Notes under the pieces: generated by a model
What the model saw: only the letters and a program-made list of their open reading frames with translations
Told to the model about the DNA's origin: nothing
Databases searched by the model: none
Translations under genes and position numbers: made by a program
In this document: piece after piece, positions 48,066 through 57,445 of the stretch
Layout: the number at the start of each line of letters is the position of its first letter
Numbering within the stretch: the first letter of the stretch is position 1
Source of the DNA: Neptunomonas antarctica
Lineage (GTDB): Bacteria > Pseudomonadota > Gammaproteobacteria > Pseudomonadales > Balneatricaceae
Direction: 5' to 3'
DNA length: 64,000 bases
Assembly: GCF_001305295.1 (NCBI RefSeq)
Contig: NZ_LJSI01000053.1
Location: 62,001-126,000, forward strand

Positions 48066-48740
48066 TTATGCGCTTTTACGAAAACGCATAGCCAATAGGC
48101 CCAGACCAAGTAGAGCAAGTGTGCCAGGATTTGGAACAGTGGTAGGCTCATTGATGAAGTATGAAACACCGAAAGTAGCTTTTGATTGCGTATCCTGAAC
48201 TGTATCAACGTTGCCGCCAAAAGCTTGCAGGGTTAATGAACCTAAACCTAGCAAGCCAACATTAAACGTACCCGGGCCTGTGAAAGCCAACAAGTCAGCA
48301 AAAGCGATGGTCGCCAGCATATCTGCATCGCTACCTGTCAACGTAGGTAAATTAAGGGTTGTTCCGGCAGCAACAAATTCACCAGGAGCCGTATTGCCAA
48401 AAGAATCAGAAGGAGAAATATCGATGTCTAAAGCACCACCGCCAATACTAAGATTAGCAAAAATTGATGAGCCGGCAGAACCGATAACCCATGAATCAGT
48501 AGTCGCGCTAAAAGTTAGGTCAGAGATAGATTGGCCAAATAAAGACAGCTCAACACGTTGAAGAGTGGCGCCGCCTACAAGGCTTGAATCAAATAGGTTA
48601 AAAGTAAAATCACTATTCCAAGATGTCAGGCTGAAAGGAGTCGACTGAGACTGACTTTGAACTTCGATCAAAGCAGCAGAAGCTGTACTAGCTGCAAGAG
48701 TAAGAGCGGCAGTTGCTACTATTTTCGTAAAAGCTGACAT
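48066..48740 (-). CDS. PEP-CTERM sorting-domain secreted protein
   Basis: A 224-residue exported protein. The signal peptide ends near STASAALIEV. The middle is a beta-rich, low-charge domain of unknown function with no cysteine. The C-terminus VPNPGTLALLGLGLLAMRFR is a PEP-CTERM variant (PNP in place of PEP) processed by exosortase, which implies an exosortase/EPS system elsewhere in the genome. ATG 48740 follows GAGGAA; an upstream in-frame start at 48812 is less likely. Confidence 0.88.
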   Translation of the reverse strand: MSAFTKIVATAALTLAASTASAALIEVQSQSQSTPFSLTSWNSDFTFNLFDSSLVGGATLQRVELSLFGQSISDLTFSATTDSWVIGSAGSSIFANLSIGGGALDIDISPSDSFGNTAPGEFVAAGTTLNLPTLTGSDADMLATIAFADLLAFTGPGTFNVGLLGLGSLTLQAFGGNVDTVQDTQSKATFGVSYFINEPTTVPNPGTLALLGLGLLAMRFRKSA

Positions 48741-49299
48741 TAAATATTCCTCAAATTTATAAAAGGTGCTTCCTGCATGGGTTTTAGTGAAAGCAGTATT
48801 TAGTAAGCACAAAATGAGCCAGAATCAGTTTTTATGAGAATATATTAGTATTAAGTGTTTAAATTGCATGGTTTTTTGAGGAATGACTCTTTTCTGCAAC
48901 ACTCTGATGTTTTTTGATGGTGAGTTAACTCAATAAAAATTGAGTAAAGTTGTTGAGTATTCTATGACGCAAATATTTCATTAAGGCTTTATTAATATTT
49001 ATTTCCTATTTAGATATCATTGATAGTGAGTGTAAAAAAAACTGACATTGTTGGTTATTTAATGATCACTAATGGAAATGTGTGATTTTTATTACTTTGC
49101 CTAAATACCTTTAAGCTCAAATAATACCCCTTATTATTCTGGGTGTATCAAATAAGAGACGTTAAGTTGTTGTTTGTTATTGATTTTAACTTCCTGGCTG
49201 TAAAAAAAGCTGACATTTTTGTTATTGATATGCAAACTTCCCTGTATTATTTGCACGTATAATTAGAATTTTCCGAAAGTCAATGTTAGCGAGACTCTT
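48741..49299. other. Intergenic with a 19-bp direct repeat
   Basis: No gene. Contains two near-identical 19-mers (TGTAAAAAAANCTGACATT) at 49031-49049 and 49199-49217, upstream of the PEP-CTERM gene. They match at 18 of 19 bases, and similarity continues weakly for about 15 bases. Confidence 0.6.
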
Positions 49300-50550
49300 T
49301 CAGAGTGCCATATCTGCATTCTGGTGCTGCGGTATGAGCGTAGAGTCCTCCGTCTGGTGTTCTTCCAGTGTGTAGATGACTTTGTCGCGTCCTGATTCTT
49401 TCGCATGATAAAGCAGGTTGTCGACGCGCTTCAGCGTTTGTTCGATATCTTCACCCTTCATATATTGGGTGACGCCAATACTGGAAGTCACGTGGATAAT
49501 TTCTGCAGCGGCGTTGTTGTCTTCTAAAGAGACCTCTTGGCGACGAATGGTATTGGCAATGCGTTCTGCAATGACAATGGCGTGAGCAAGGCATACGTCC
49601 GGTAAAATCACGACAAATTCTTCACCACCATAACGTGCGATAGTATCTGCACTACGTAGTTCTTCTTTCATTATTCCGGAAATGCTGACGAGGACTTTGT
49701 CGCCGATAGCATGTCCATAATTATCATTGATGCGTTTAAATCGATCTAAGTCAAACATCATGACCGAGAACGGTTGTGAATATTGAGTGGCATTTTTTTG
49801 TGCGATACGCGCCTGACGTAATAGTACCCGGCGGTTAATTAGACCGGTTAAAGGGTCAATGGTTGATTCGCGGTAAAGCTTCATGAGCATCGATAATTGG
49901 CCTGCCTGCAGCCATAAGCTGATGCCTGAAAATAATATAAATAACCACGTTTTATTTAAGAGAGGGTAGTAATTTTGATTCAGTGTATCTAGCTCAAAAA
50001 GCGCTGCGGGCAGAAAAACAATAATTATCATAAGAAGGCCACTGCAGATGGTTAACGGGAATAGGCCTAACATGGAGATAATAAGATAAGGCATCATTTT
50101 AAAAGTTAAGGGGGTCGTTAATGCGTCTGTGTTAAAACTTTCCATGCTGATGAGGTAGAAAAGAGAGGGTAATAAAAATGCCAGCAGGAAGGTGACACGC
50201 GTGGCCAGTAAGGAGACATGACGATGTATGATGTAAACCAGTATGAAGAGTGAGATGGACAGACTCATGCGGGCCTTAAGTAAAAAATCAGCCTGTACTA
50301 CAGGGAGTGCCGTATAGTCAAAAAAGGCAAACAAAGGAACACTAATAGCAAAAAATAAGCACATCAGTTGCAATCGAATTCTTATGTATTTATAGCGTGT
50401 TTGAGTGAAATCATTGGAGTGAGAACGGCTGAAAAGCACATCATTAAGTGTGCTGCTGATAAGGGAGGTATATAAGTTTTTTTGCTGTTTTTTGATGTTC
50501 TTCTTTCGCTGATCATTTACTTGAGAGAGGGTTTCATTATAGTCAGACAC
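49300..50550 (-). CDS. Membrane diguanylate cyclase (GGDEF)
   Basis: A 416-residue protein with an N-terminal soluble stretch, six predicted transmembrane helices (residues about 55-220) and a C-terminal GGDEF domain. The active-site motif is ARYGGEEFVVI, with the metal and substrate residues in FDLDRFKRINDNYGHAIGD intact, so c-di-GMP synthesis is expected. An RxxD-type inhibitory site is not evident upstream of GGEEF. Its signal is unknown. The position near PEP-CTERM genes suggests, but does not prove, a role in matrix control. Confidence 0.92.
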   Translation of the reverse strand: MSDYNETLSQVNDQRKKNIKKQQKNLYTSLISSTLNDVLFSRSHSNDFTQTRYKYIRIRLQLMCLFFAISVPLFAFFDYTALPVVQADFLLKARMSLSISLFILVYIIHRHVSLLATRVTFLLAFLLPSLFYLISMESFNTDALTTPLTFKMMPYLIISMLGLFPLTICSGLLMIIIVFLPAALFELDTLNQNYYPLLNKTWLFILFSGISLWLQAGQLSMLMKLYRESTIDPLTGLINRRVLLRQARIAQKNATQYSQPFSVMMFDLDRFKRINDNYGHAIGDKVLVSISGIMKEELRSADTIARYGGEEFVVILPDVCLAHAIVIAERIANTIRRQEVSLEDNNAAAEIIHVTSSIGVTQYMKGEDIEQTLKRVDNLLYHAKESGRDKVIYTLEEHQTEDSTLIPQHQNADMAL

Positions 50551-50929
50551 GTGAAGGCCGTTCCTTGATATGTTGTTTTAACGCAGGAATAACGCCCTTA
50601 TTTTATTGATGGGTGGGACGCTTCGTGGTGTGATAATCAGGGCGTGATTATATCATCAGGAGGATATTTTTTTATTGTCTTAGGTCATCACTTGAATACT
50701 GATTGATTGCTTTTAATAGCGGTGTGAATTTGGTTTCACGCCGCGATTGGTATTCACTCCTGGTCTAGAGTGCTTATGTACCTGCCGTGAAATTTTGTAG
50801 AGCGTTGAGCATGAATACGAATGTATTTATAGTCTTATGAGGACTTTCTTAGCAGGTAGAGGGCCGCTAACCCTTGACGCGTATCGCTACTAAAGGGCGA
50901 TTTTATGACATTAAGCGTGTATCAAATCT
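50551..50929. other. Intergenic, one weak hairpin
   Basis: No gene seen. A GCGGTGTGAA-TTTGG-TTCACGCCGC stem-loop lies at 50719-50744, without a T-run. Confidence 0.4.
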
Positions 50930-51315
50930 CTAACGAATTTTTTCTATACTAGCGGCATCGGTATGAGAGAACCCTTTGCTATAGATATTGAGTTTCGTTG
51001 TTTGTGTGTAGGACAGAGAGTCTGGGCCAATTTCCATTGTCATGGAGAATGTCTGGGTTGTGGCATTCACCGCGTTGCCGGCGACTTCAAATGTTCTCAC
51101 TTCGTAGAAGGGTTCTACGGCAGGGCGACCTTCGCAGGCGACGTAGTTCGTTCTTTCTGGTGCTATATCCACGCGGGATTAACGGTCTTCCATGTGCCGC
51201 TTAACGGTTCGAGTGGCACATAATTTGCGTTTTGGGTTATAGCAGGCCCGGCAAAGGGTAATGAGAGGGTCGTTGATGTCAGAACTATTGCAGATAGGTG
51301 TCTGAAAATCTTCAT
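50930..51315 (-). pseudogene. Nitrobindin-like (heme-binding beta-barrel) protein, broken
   Basis: The frame from 51315 encodes a signal peptide (MKIFRHLSAIVLTSTTLSLP) and the family start LEPLSGTWKTVNPAW, then stops at 51163. The next part continues in another frame as DIAPERTNYV, EPFYEVRTFEVAGNAVNATTQ and the C-terminal DSLSYTQTTKLNIYSKGFSH to 50930. Intact members of this DUF1794/FABP-like family have about 70 more residues between these two blocks (the HQV...G.W..D region). So there is both a frameshift near 51172 and an internal deletion. Confidence 0.72.
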
Positions 51316-51751
51316 CTTAGTTTCCAATTCTATGTTGATGGAAGGTATCATTTGATTGTTATTGCGCTTGAGTAAATATCAGAAGTGAACTCCCGTTCGC
51401 AGCATTTAATTCTGTTAAAACATTTAATATTTAATGACGTTAAGATATTAATTAACCACGGAATGTTATTAAATATTAGTTGTAGTTAGCGAATTAAAAA
51501 ATAATTAAAAGTAACTATTGCCGCCTAGAATCGTGCTAATAATAAAACTTTTAACAACCTCTTTTCTGTAAAGATAAATCATAGAAAGTATTAAATTTTA
51601 ATTTTAGTTGTATTTTAAATTTGTAAATAAGTTGCCAGTGTATTTCTTTATAAGGTTGTTACTTTTAGTAATTATCGATAATATATATTATGGAAAAATT
51701 ATTCGGGATTTCTTCATAAATAAACGGTTATATTTTATCAAAGGGTTGATC
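51316..51751. other. AT-rich intergenic region
   Basis: About 430 AT-rich bases. The last 35 bases (51718-51734) recur at 57074-57090 in the degenerate SMR copy, so they belonged to the duplicated unit. Confidence 0.45.
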
Positions 51752-52081
51752 ATGGGGTACTGGTATCTGGCACTAGCGATAGGGACTGAAGTTATAGCAA
51801 CCTTAGCATTAAAAGAATCCGAAGGATTTAAAAATTTAACATCAAGTATCATTTGTATTATTGGTTACGCTACTGCGTTCTATTTTTTATCGTTAGTTCT
51901 AAAAACCATCCCTGTAGGTATCGCTTATGCAGTTTGGGCAGGTATGGGAATCGTATTAATTGCTTCAATAAGTGCTATTTTATATAAACAATTACCAGAT
52001 ATTCCTGCAATTATTGGCATGGTTTTAATATTGGCTGGGGTGGTGGTAATAAATGTATTTTCAAAAACAGTGGGTCATTAA
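51752..52081 (+). CDS. Small multidrug resistance (SMR) efflux protein
   Basis: A 109-residue, four-helix drug/proton antiporter subunit of the EmrE/QacE type, acting as a dimer. The essential membrane Glu is E13 (YLALAIGTEVIATLALK), and the signature [17 protein letters not shown] is intact. The ATG at 51752 starts directly at the first helix; upstream in-frame codons are AT-rich and non-conserved. A damaged second copy lies at 57074-57286. Confidence 0.93.
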   Translation: MGYWYLALAIGTEVIATLALKESEGFKNLTSSIICIIGYATAFYFLSLVLKTIPVGIAYAVWAGMGIVLIASISAILYKQLPDIPAIIGMVLILAGVVVINVFSKTVGH

Positions 52082-52311
52082 AAGTATATGGTTCGCCCGC
52101 ATGGCAAGACAAAGTGGCTCGTAACAGCGAAAATTTTCTTCTCTATACCGGCTCTTATATAAGGTGTCAAAACCTTTGGCCGAGTTTAATGTACATAAAA
52201 CCTAATTTATCCGGTAGCTTTACGCAGGTATAAAGAATGGCCTATCGGGTCACCGATGAGTCATTAAATATACACTGGTTAATAAGTGAGTGGTTGATAA
52301 ATTACAGTTGT

Positions 52312-52725
52312 CTAGCGCTTAGATACGTCGGCGAGTTGTTTAAGTAACATGTTAAGAATGTGGCGTCTGCTTATCACGCCAATGACTTTGTTTTGACTAT
52401 TGACTACAGGATAACTTTTTGGCTTTTGTTGCAACATTTGTTCTGCAATTACCATGAATTCATCATTAGGCGTCATGCATAAAACATCGGTGCGCATAAT
52501 GTCTTGTACTGTAGCAACCCGCTGATTGTGATAAACCACTTGGATGATGACTTGTAAGCATTCTTGTTCTGATATCCAGCCAATCAGTTCGCCACCATCA
52601 TTTATAACCGGGCCGCCTAGCATTTCTTTCTTTATTAATTCGTTACATGCTTCGACAACTGGCATGTTGGGCTTAATAATGGCGAAGTTCTTATTCATGC
52701 CATTAAGAATAGAAGTGGGAAGCAT
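52312..52725 (-). CDS. Two-CBS-domain protein
   Basis: A 137-residue protein consisting of a pair of CBS domains (GGPVINDGGELIGWISEQEC and YPVVNSQNKVIGVISRRHI). Such stand-alone pairs bind adenine nucleotides and regulate partner proteins. ATG 52725 follows GGAGAT. No partner is obvious; the neighbours are unrelated efflux genes. Confidence 0.87.
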   Translation of the reverse strand: MLPTSILNGMNKNFAIIKPNMPVVEACNELIKKEMLGGPVINDGGELIGWISEQECLQVIIQVVYHNQRVATVQDIMRTDVLCMTPNDEFMVIAEQMLQQKPKSYPVVNSQNKVIGVISRRHILNMLLKQLADVSKR

Positions 52726-53092
52726 AATATCTCCATTTATCAATAATAATTATTACAGGCTTTGTAACATCTCGCAGATGAATAGGCGGCTCTATTCGAC
52801 GTTAGCACTCATGCGGTGCGTTATTAGTTTCTGCGGACCAATAATAAGCACACTTAACGGAATACGGCCGCATAACACGTTGTAATGTGATTCCGAAAAC
52901 AAAACTATTAGTACTATTAATATATAAGCAATATTAGTGCCATTTCCTTGATGATTTTTCTCTCGACATAATAGGAGCAGATACTCAGATAACAAATTAC
53001 CAAAACGATATGAAGGTAAAAAATACAGGGTTAAATATGACCCTTTGTGCTCGCAGTTATAAAACCTCCGCCGTAAATTTTTAAATTATTAG

Positions 53093-53139
53093 TTAGCTTG
53101 CTAAGTAAATTTTAAGCGTTACAATACTTAGCATGCTAA
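53093..53139. promoter_or_regulatory. Two SlyA-type operators in a large inverted repeat
   Basis: TTAGCTTGCTAA (53093-53104) is the complement of the SlyA consensus TTAGCAAGCTAA. TTAGCATGCTAA (53128-53139) is a second, fully palindromic copy. The surrounding 20-base arms 53088-53107 and 53125-53144 are inverted repeats with one mismatch. They lie about 50 bases before the slyA-like gene. Confidence 0.8.
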
Positions 53140-53192
53140 CTAATCTGTAGTGCTTACATGGCACGATTGGCGTTATATTGATTGAGGTTTGT

Positions 53193-53675
53193 ATGTCTGG
53201 TGCATTAGGTAAATACAGAAAATTAAAGAGCCCTGCCTTAGGTTGGTTGTTAGGGCGAGTGTTTCGTTTATGGCGCAGCGCTATATCCCAGTCGGTTAAG
53301 CCCATGGGTATGACCGAAGCACGTTGGTCGGTCATGATGAATTTGAAAATACTAGGCGAAGGCACCTCGCAGCATAGGTTGGCGGGGGAATTGGGTATCG
53401 AAATGCCTTCATTAACCCGCACGGTCAATCAGTTGGTTGAGCTTAATTTGGTGGAAAGGCGAGCTCATCCCAGTGACGGTAGGTGCCAGTGTTTGTGGTT
53501 TACCGAAACGGGTCATGAATGCTTACAGACGTTAACTGGCTGTGTGGACGAAGTGCGCTCTACGCTCACCCAAGGTATAAGCGATGAAGAACTCGATATT
53601 GTATTTGCGGTCCTTAAAAAGCTTGAACACAATGCTGCTAATTTACTGAATAAACACAGTGAAGGAGATAAATAG
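53193..53675 (+). CDS. slyA: SlyA/MarR-family regulator
   Basis: A 160-residue winged-helix dimeric repressor close to SlyA: GWLLGRVFRLWRSAI dimer helix, LAGELGIEMPSLTRTVNQLV recognition helices and RRAHPSDGRCQCLWFTETG wing. ATG 53193 follows GAGG. It lies 2 bp before a membrane fusion gene and behind two SlyA-type operators, so it probably represses its own efflux operon. Confidence 0.88.
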   Translation: MSGALGKYRKLKSPALGWLLGRVFRLWRSAISQSVKPMGMTEARWSVMMNLKILGEGTSQHRLAGELGIEMPSLTRTVNQLVELNLVERRAHPSDGRCQCLWFTETGHECLQTLTGCVDEVRSTLTQGISDEELDIVFAVLKKLEHNAANLLNKHSEGDK

Positions 53676-53677
53676 AG

Positions 53678-54742
53678 ATGGCTCCTGATCAAATTTTTAA
53701 GCGCTGGGTGCATATTGCGTTAGCCGTGTTCGCCTTAACGTTTATCTATTTTCTGTGTGCAGATCTGTGGATGCCTGTTAGCACTCAATCACGGGTGTTG
53801 CATCCTGTGGTGAATATATCGTCTAAGGTGAGTGGACAAGTGCATCAGGTCTACATTCAAAACAATCAAAGTGTGCATGCAGGGCAAGTGCTATTTAGTC
53901 TAGACAAGCGGCCCTATGAAATCAGGGTAGAGAAAGCCCGGCTCGCCGTAGAAAGTGCCGAGCAAACGAATTTTCAGTTAGATGCTTCTATTGCGGCGGC
54001 TGAGGCAAAGGTACTGGCAGCAAAAGCAGATGTAGGCGAGCTTACGTTAGAGGTTGAGCGGGTGGAGCACTTGATCCAGTCGAATACCGTCTCTCGTCAG
54101 TTTTATGATAAAACCAAAGCCAATTACCGTGCCGCACAGGCGCAGGTTGAGGCCGCACAAGCGGACGCCGTTAAGTTTAAAGTGCAGCGCGGCTCTAACG
54201 GTGAGGATAACCTGTTAATCCGCCAGGCTAAAAATACCCTGCAAGGTGCCCGGTTACAATTGAATTACACTGACGTGCGTTCTGAGGTCACCGGTCATGT
54301 TGCAAACCTGCAACTCCAGCCCGGACAGTATGCCCAGGCGGGCGTACCCGTTGCTGCTATCGTGTTAGATAAAGGCGATATTGTGGCTGACTTTAGAGAG
54401 AAATCACTCAGTCACGTACACATAGGTGATGCGGCTTCTGTCGTGTTTGATGCCTATCCCGGCAAGGTGTTTGACGGCAAGGTGGAGGCAATAGATGCGG
54501 GGGTAAAAGACGGTCAAATCAATGCTGATGGTTCGCTTGCCAACCCCGTTAATTCCGACCGTTGGGTACGAGACGCGCAGTACATGCGCACGCACATCGT
54601 TTTAATCGATGGCCTCCGGTTATTACAGTCAATGCCATCCGGTGCGAGAGCGACGGTACAGTTACATCCCATTGCCGGTCTGGCAAGTTGGTTAGGAACG
54701 CTTCAAGCCCACGTCATCAGTGTTATTCATTACATTTATTAG
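53678..54742 (+). CDS. HlyD/EmrA-type membrane fusion protein
   Basis: A 354-residue adaptor with one N-terminal membrane anchor (HIALAVFALTFIYFLCADLW), lipoyl halves (KVSGQVHQVYIQNNQSVHAG, VTGHVANLQLQPGQYAQAG) and a coiled-coil hairpin of about 100 residues between them. It resembles the YibH/AaeA adaptors that partner FUSC-type transporters. Coupled to slyA and followed by the DUF2955 gene 12 bp later. Confidence 0.9.
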   Translation: MAPDQIFKRWVHIALAVFALTFIYFLCADLWMPVSTQSRVLHPVVNISSKVSGQVHQVYIQNNQSVHAGQVLFSLDKRPYEIRVEKARLAVESAEQTNFQLDASIAAAEAKVLAAKADVGELTLEVERVEHLIQSNTVSRQFYDKTKANYRAAQAQVEAAQADAVKFKVQRGSNGEDNLLIRQAKNTLQGARLQLNYTDVRSEVTGHVANLQLQPGQYAQAGVPVAAIVLDKGDIVADFREKSLSHVHIGDAASVVFDAYPGKVFDGKVEAIDAGVKDGQINADGSLANPVNSDRWVRDAQYMRTHIVLIDGLRLLQSMPSGARATVQLHPIAGLASWLGTLQAHVISVIHYIY

Positions 54743-54754
54743 GTTGCGCCGATC

Positions 54755-55843
54755 ATGAAAGCTCGTCTCAGGTTGCCTTTTATTCGTACCGGCAGCGTTA
54801 ACAGACCCGCTCACCGGGCATTAACCGGCAACGAAGTGCAGCAGTGTTTACGGGTCGCATTTGGCGCCACATTAGGATTCACCATCAGTAAATTAATGGG
54901 CTGGAATTACGGTACCTTTTTTACCGTCTACCCTATGCTATTACTGGGTCTGGTACCTGTGCTGAATAGCCATATCATACGCCAGTTTTTGGCAAATATG
55001 ATCCTGGTCTCTGTCTTTGTGTTTGTGGTGCAAGGTATGTTTGGCGATCAGCCTGTACCTATGACAGTCGCGGTATTTTTGATATTTGCTTTTATGTTTC
55101 GCTGTATGTCGCAAGGGGCCAATTTTCTCTTTGGTGCCGTGGGCATGGTTGGCTTGTCGATGCAGTTGCACTTTGCCAGTTATAGCTCAGCGTCGGTGAG
55201 CGATCTAGTGATGTCGAATATAGCGGCGAGTGTCTTAACTGTGTTGCTAGCTATGTTGATGCACGTGTTGTTCCCCGATGTTGAGGCACGCGCGCGACCG
55301 CCGGCTATTATAAAACCGAAAAGTAATGGGCGTCACGAAGTGATTTTAGCCAGTACGGTGGCGACTTTATCTTTTCTTGCGTTTCAGGTGCTCGATTTAC
55401 AGGGTTCCTTGTCGGCGCAAGTGTCGTCTGTTCTTATTTTGTTTCCGATGAATTGGCACGGGGCAGGGCGCTCGGCGCTTAATCGGGCCATTGGTACCTT
55501 AGTTGGCTGTAATATCGGATTGGGTTGGCAGCTCATATTACTTGGCCATTCCGGTATTTTATTATTTGTGAGTATCGCGCTTTGGATAAGTGTGATGCTA
55601 TTCGCCCGTTACCATATGCTTGAAGGGGGTGGTTCAGGGGCTGGCTTTGGTGCCATGACGACGATGGGAATCCTTTTTGGCCAATACTTGTCCCCTCAAC
55701 AAGACTTGGTATACAACGCCCTGTATCGATTTACCTCGGTTTCAGTATCGGTGCTGATAACACTAACGGCTGTCTATTTAATGCATCGTTTACTGAATAG
55801 GTTTGTCAGTACCCGCTTTATTATTAATGCCCAACCATCTTAG
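54755..55843 (+). CDS. FUSC/DUF2955-family transporter
   Basis: A 362-residue membrane protein with two blocks of about five helices each, the repeat layout of the fusaric acid resistance/aromatic acid exporter superfamily. Typical features are RVAFGATLGFTISKLMGWNY at the first helix and HGAGRSALNRAIGTLVGCNI at the start of the second half. With the adaptor it should export organic acids or toxic aromatics; the substrate is unknown. Confidence 0.87.
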   Translation: MKARLRLPFIRTGSVNRPAHRALTGNEVQQCLRVAFGATLGFTISKLMGWNYGTFFTVYPMLLLGLVPVLNSHIIRQFLANMILVSVFVFVVQGMFGDQPVPMTVAVFLIFAFMFRCMSQGANFLFGAVGMVGLSMQLHFASYSSASVSDLVMSNIAASVLTVLLAMLMHVLFPDVEARARPPAIIKPKSNGRHEVILASTVATLSFLAFQVLDLQGSLSAQVSSVLILFPMNWHGAGRSALNRAIGTLVGCNIGLGWQLILLGHSGILLFVSIALWISVMLFARYHMLEGGGSGAGFGAMTTMGILFGQYLSPQQDLVYNALYRFTSVSVSVLITLTAVYLMHRLLNRFVSTRFIINAQPS

Positions 55844-55867
55844 CGTCATAGCTCTGCAATAATAGTC

Positions 55868-56047
55868 TTGAGGTGCGCCGCTACATGTTCGCATCTTGCA
55901 GAAGTTGACTGGAATGATGCACCCGATACACCGCACTCATTCAAAAAAGTGCTACGCGACGCTTATAAAGGCGTGCTAATTTTCGCGGGTCGTTATAATG
56001 CAGAAAAAGGACTGACTGATTATTCGCAATATATGAGTAGTTTATAA
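55868..56047 (+). pseudogene. Remnant of an OYE-type alkene reductase
   Basis: A frame without a start reads HLAEVDWNDAPDTPHSFKKV then YKGVLIFAGRYNAEKGLTDY and stops at 56047. This matches the beta-strand region carrying the flavin-binding GGY/GRY loop of N-ethylmaleimide reductases, about 45 of the expected 360 residues. The rest of the gene is missing on both sides. Confidence 0.65.
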
Positions 56048-56080
56048 CCATAAAACACGTGTAAAAGGAGTTCCTCCCGT

Positions 56081-56989
56081 ATGATCGTTCGTAAACGTCC
56101 CAGTGCGTTGGGGTTGTTGCTTGCCTGGAAAGGCTCCGTGATACCTCACATCTTCCGCCATATACTGTTGGCCGGCTTGTTTGCCTGTGCCGTCACCTGG
56201 ATCGCCCGCCATCATTATCTTGAAGGGGTGATCGAATATACCCTGCTGCCGTTTACCTTGCTGGGCATCGCATTGTCGATCCTGCTGAGTATGCGCAATA
56301 CCGCCACCTATGACCGCTGGTGGGAGGCGCGTAAGCACTGGGGCGAGATGGTGTATGAAGTGCGCAGTCTGGCCCGTGCCAGCGCGATCTATTTGACGCC
56401 GTCGCAGCGTCGTTCGCTGATGCTGCGTGTACTGGCCTATTCCCATCTGCTGCGGGGGCAATTGCGCCGTGAAGATGTGCGCAAGGATCTGCCTGCTGAA
56501 CTACCGGATGCGTTAGTTACTGAGGTGCTAAGCAAGCGCAACCCGGCGGACGCCATGCTGCTGCAGGCGGGGCTGATCATCGCCGAAGCGCTACAGGACT
56601 GCCAAATCGACACCGTTGCTGCCGTTGCGCTGGATAAGCACCTGCATGCGCTGGCGAGCGTTCAGGCGGCCTCGGAGCGAATTGCTCACACGCCGCTACC
56701 GTTCGCCTATACGCTTTTGGCGCATCGAACTGCCTACATCTATTGCTACCTGCTACCGTTTGGTCTGGTCGGTGCGGCCGGCTGGTTTACACCGGTCTTT
56801 ACCGCCATTGTTGCCTATACCTTCTTCGGCCTCGACCGCTTGTCAGAGCAGCTAGAGTTCCCCTTTGGCCGGCAGACCAACGACCTGCCACTGGATGCGA
56901 TCTGTCGTATTCACGAGATCAGTGTGGCCGAAGCGCTGGGTGACCCCGCTCCGGAGTTGCTGCAGCCGGTGGATTTCCAGTTGCAATGA
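56081..56989 (+). CDS. Bestrophin-family ion channel (YneE-like)
   Basis: A 302-residue protein with the bacterial bestrophin features: the N-terminal amphipathic segment before WKGSVIPHIFRHILLAG, LLGIALSILLSMRNTATYDRWWEARKHWG (positions about 67-95), and the C-terminal TFFGLDRLSEQLEFPFG followed by NDLPLDAICR. It forms pentameric anion or cation channels in the inner membrane. AAAGGAG precedes the ATG. Its codon use is clearly richer in G+C than its neighbours, suggesting separate acquisition. Confidence 0.92.
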   Translation: MIVRKRPSALGLLLAWKGSVIPHIFRHILLAGLFACAVTWIARHHYLEGVIEYTLLPFTLLGIALSILLSMRNTATYDRWWEARKHWGEMVYEVRSLARASAIYLTPSQRRSLMLRVLAYSHLLRGQLRREDVRKDLPAELPDALVTEVLSKRNPADAMLLQAGLIIAEALQDCQIDTVAAVALDKHLHALASVQAASERIAHTPLPFAYTLLAHRTAYIYCYLLPFGLVGAAGWFTPVFTAIVAYTFFGLDRLSEQLEFPFGRQTNDLPLDAICRIHEISVAEALGDPAPELLQPVDFQLQ

Positions 56990-57073
56990 ATCCGGCCAAT
57001 TCCTGTCCGTTGTGTGGCTGTATCACCTCATGGTGCACCAGGAATCGAGCCAGCAATAAGGACAGGTGTCATC

Positions 57074-57286
57074 AATAAACGGTTATATTTTTTATCGTTA
57101 GTTCTAAAAACCATCCCTGTAGGTATCGCTTATGCAGTGTGGGCAGGTATGGGAATCGTATTAATTGCTTCAATAAGTGCTATTTTATATAAATAATTAT
57201 CAGATATTCCTGCAATTATTGGTATGGTTTTAATATTGTCTGGTGTGGTGGTAATAAATGTATTTTCAAAAACAGTAGGCCATTAA
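57074..57286 (+). pseudogene. Degenerate second copy of the SMR gene
   Basis: From 57086 to 57286 it aligns without gaps to 51881-52081, with only a few substitutions. 57074-57090 aligns to 51718-51734, upstream of the intact SMR start. So 151 bp, including the start codon and the essential Glu, are deleted at a TATTTTTTAT-type microhomology. A C-to-T change makes a stop at 57194-57196. It cannot encode a functional pump. Confidence 0.92.
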
Positions 57287-57445
57287 GCATATAACAAGCC
57301 TTTCAATCAGCAAAAATCACAGCCGGCTTTTTTTGTAGCCCACTGTTTGTATTTATCCTCCAAACGGCATAATAAAGCCATTTTATTAGTCTGGTATAGA
57401 GTCGTGTCTGCTGCCCGTATCAACTTACTGATATCCGTATATGAG

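Noticed and set aside
54401..55171. Minus-strand frames opposite the HlyD and FUSC genes
   Set aside because: They are antisense shadows of well-supported membrane protein genes.
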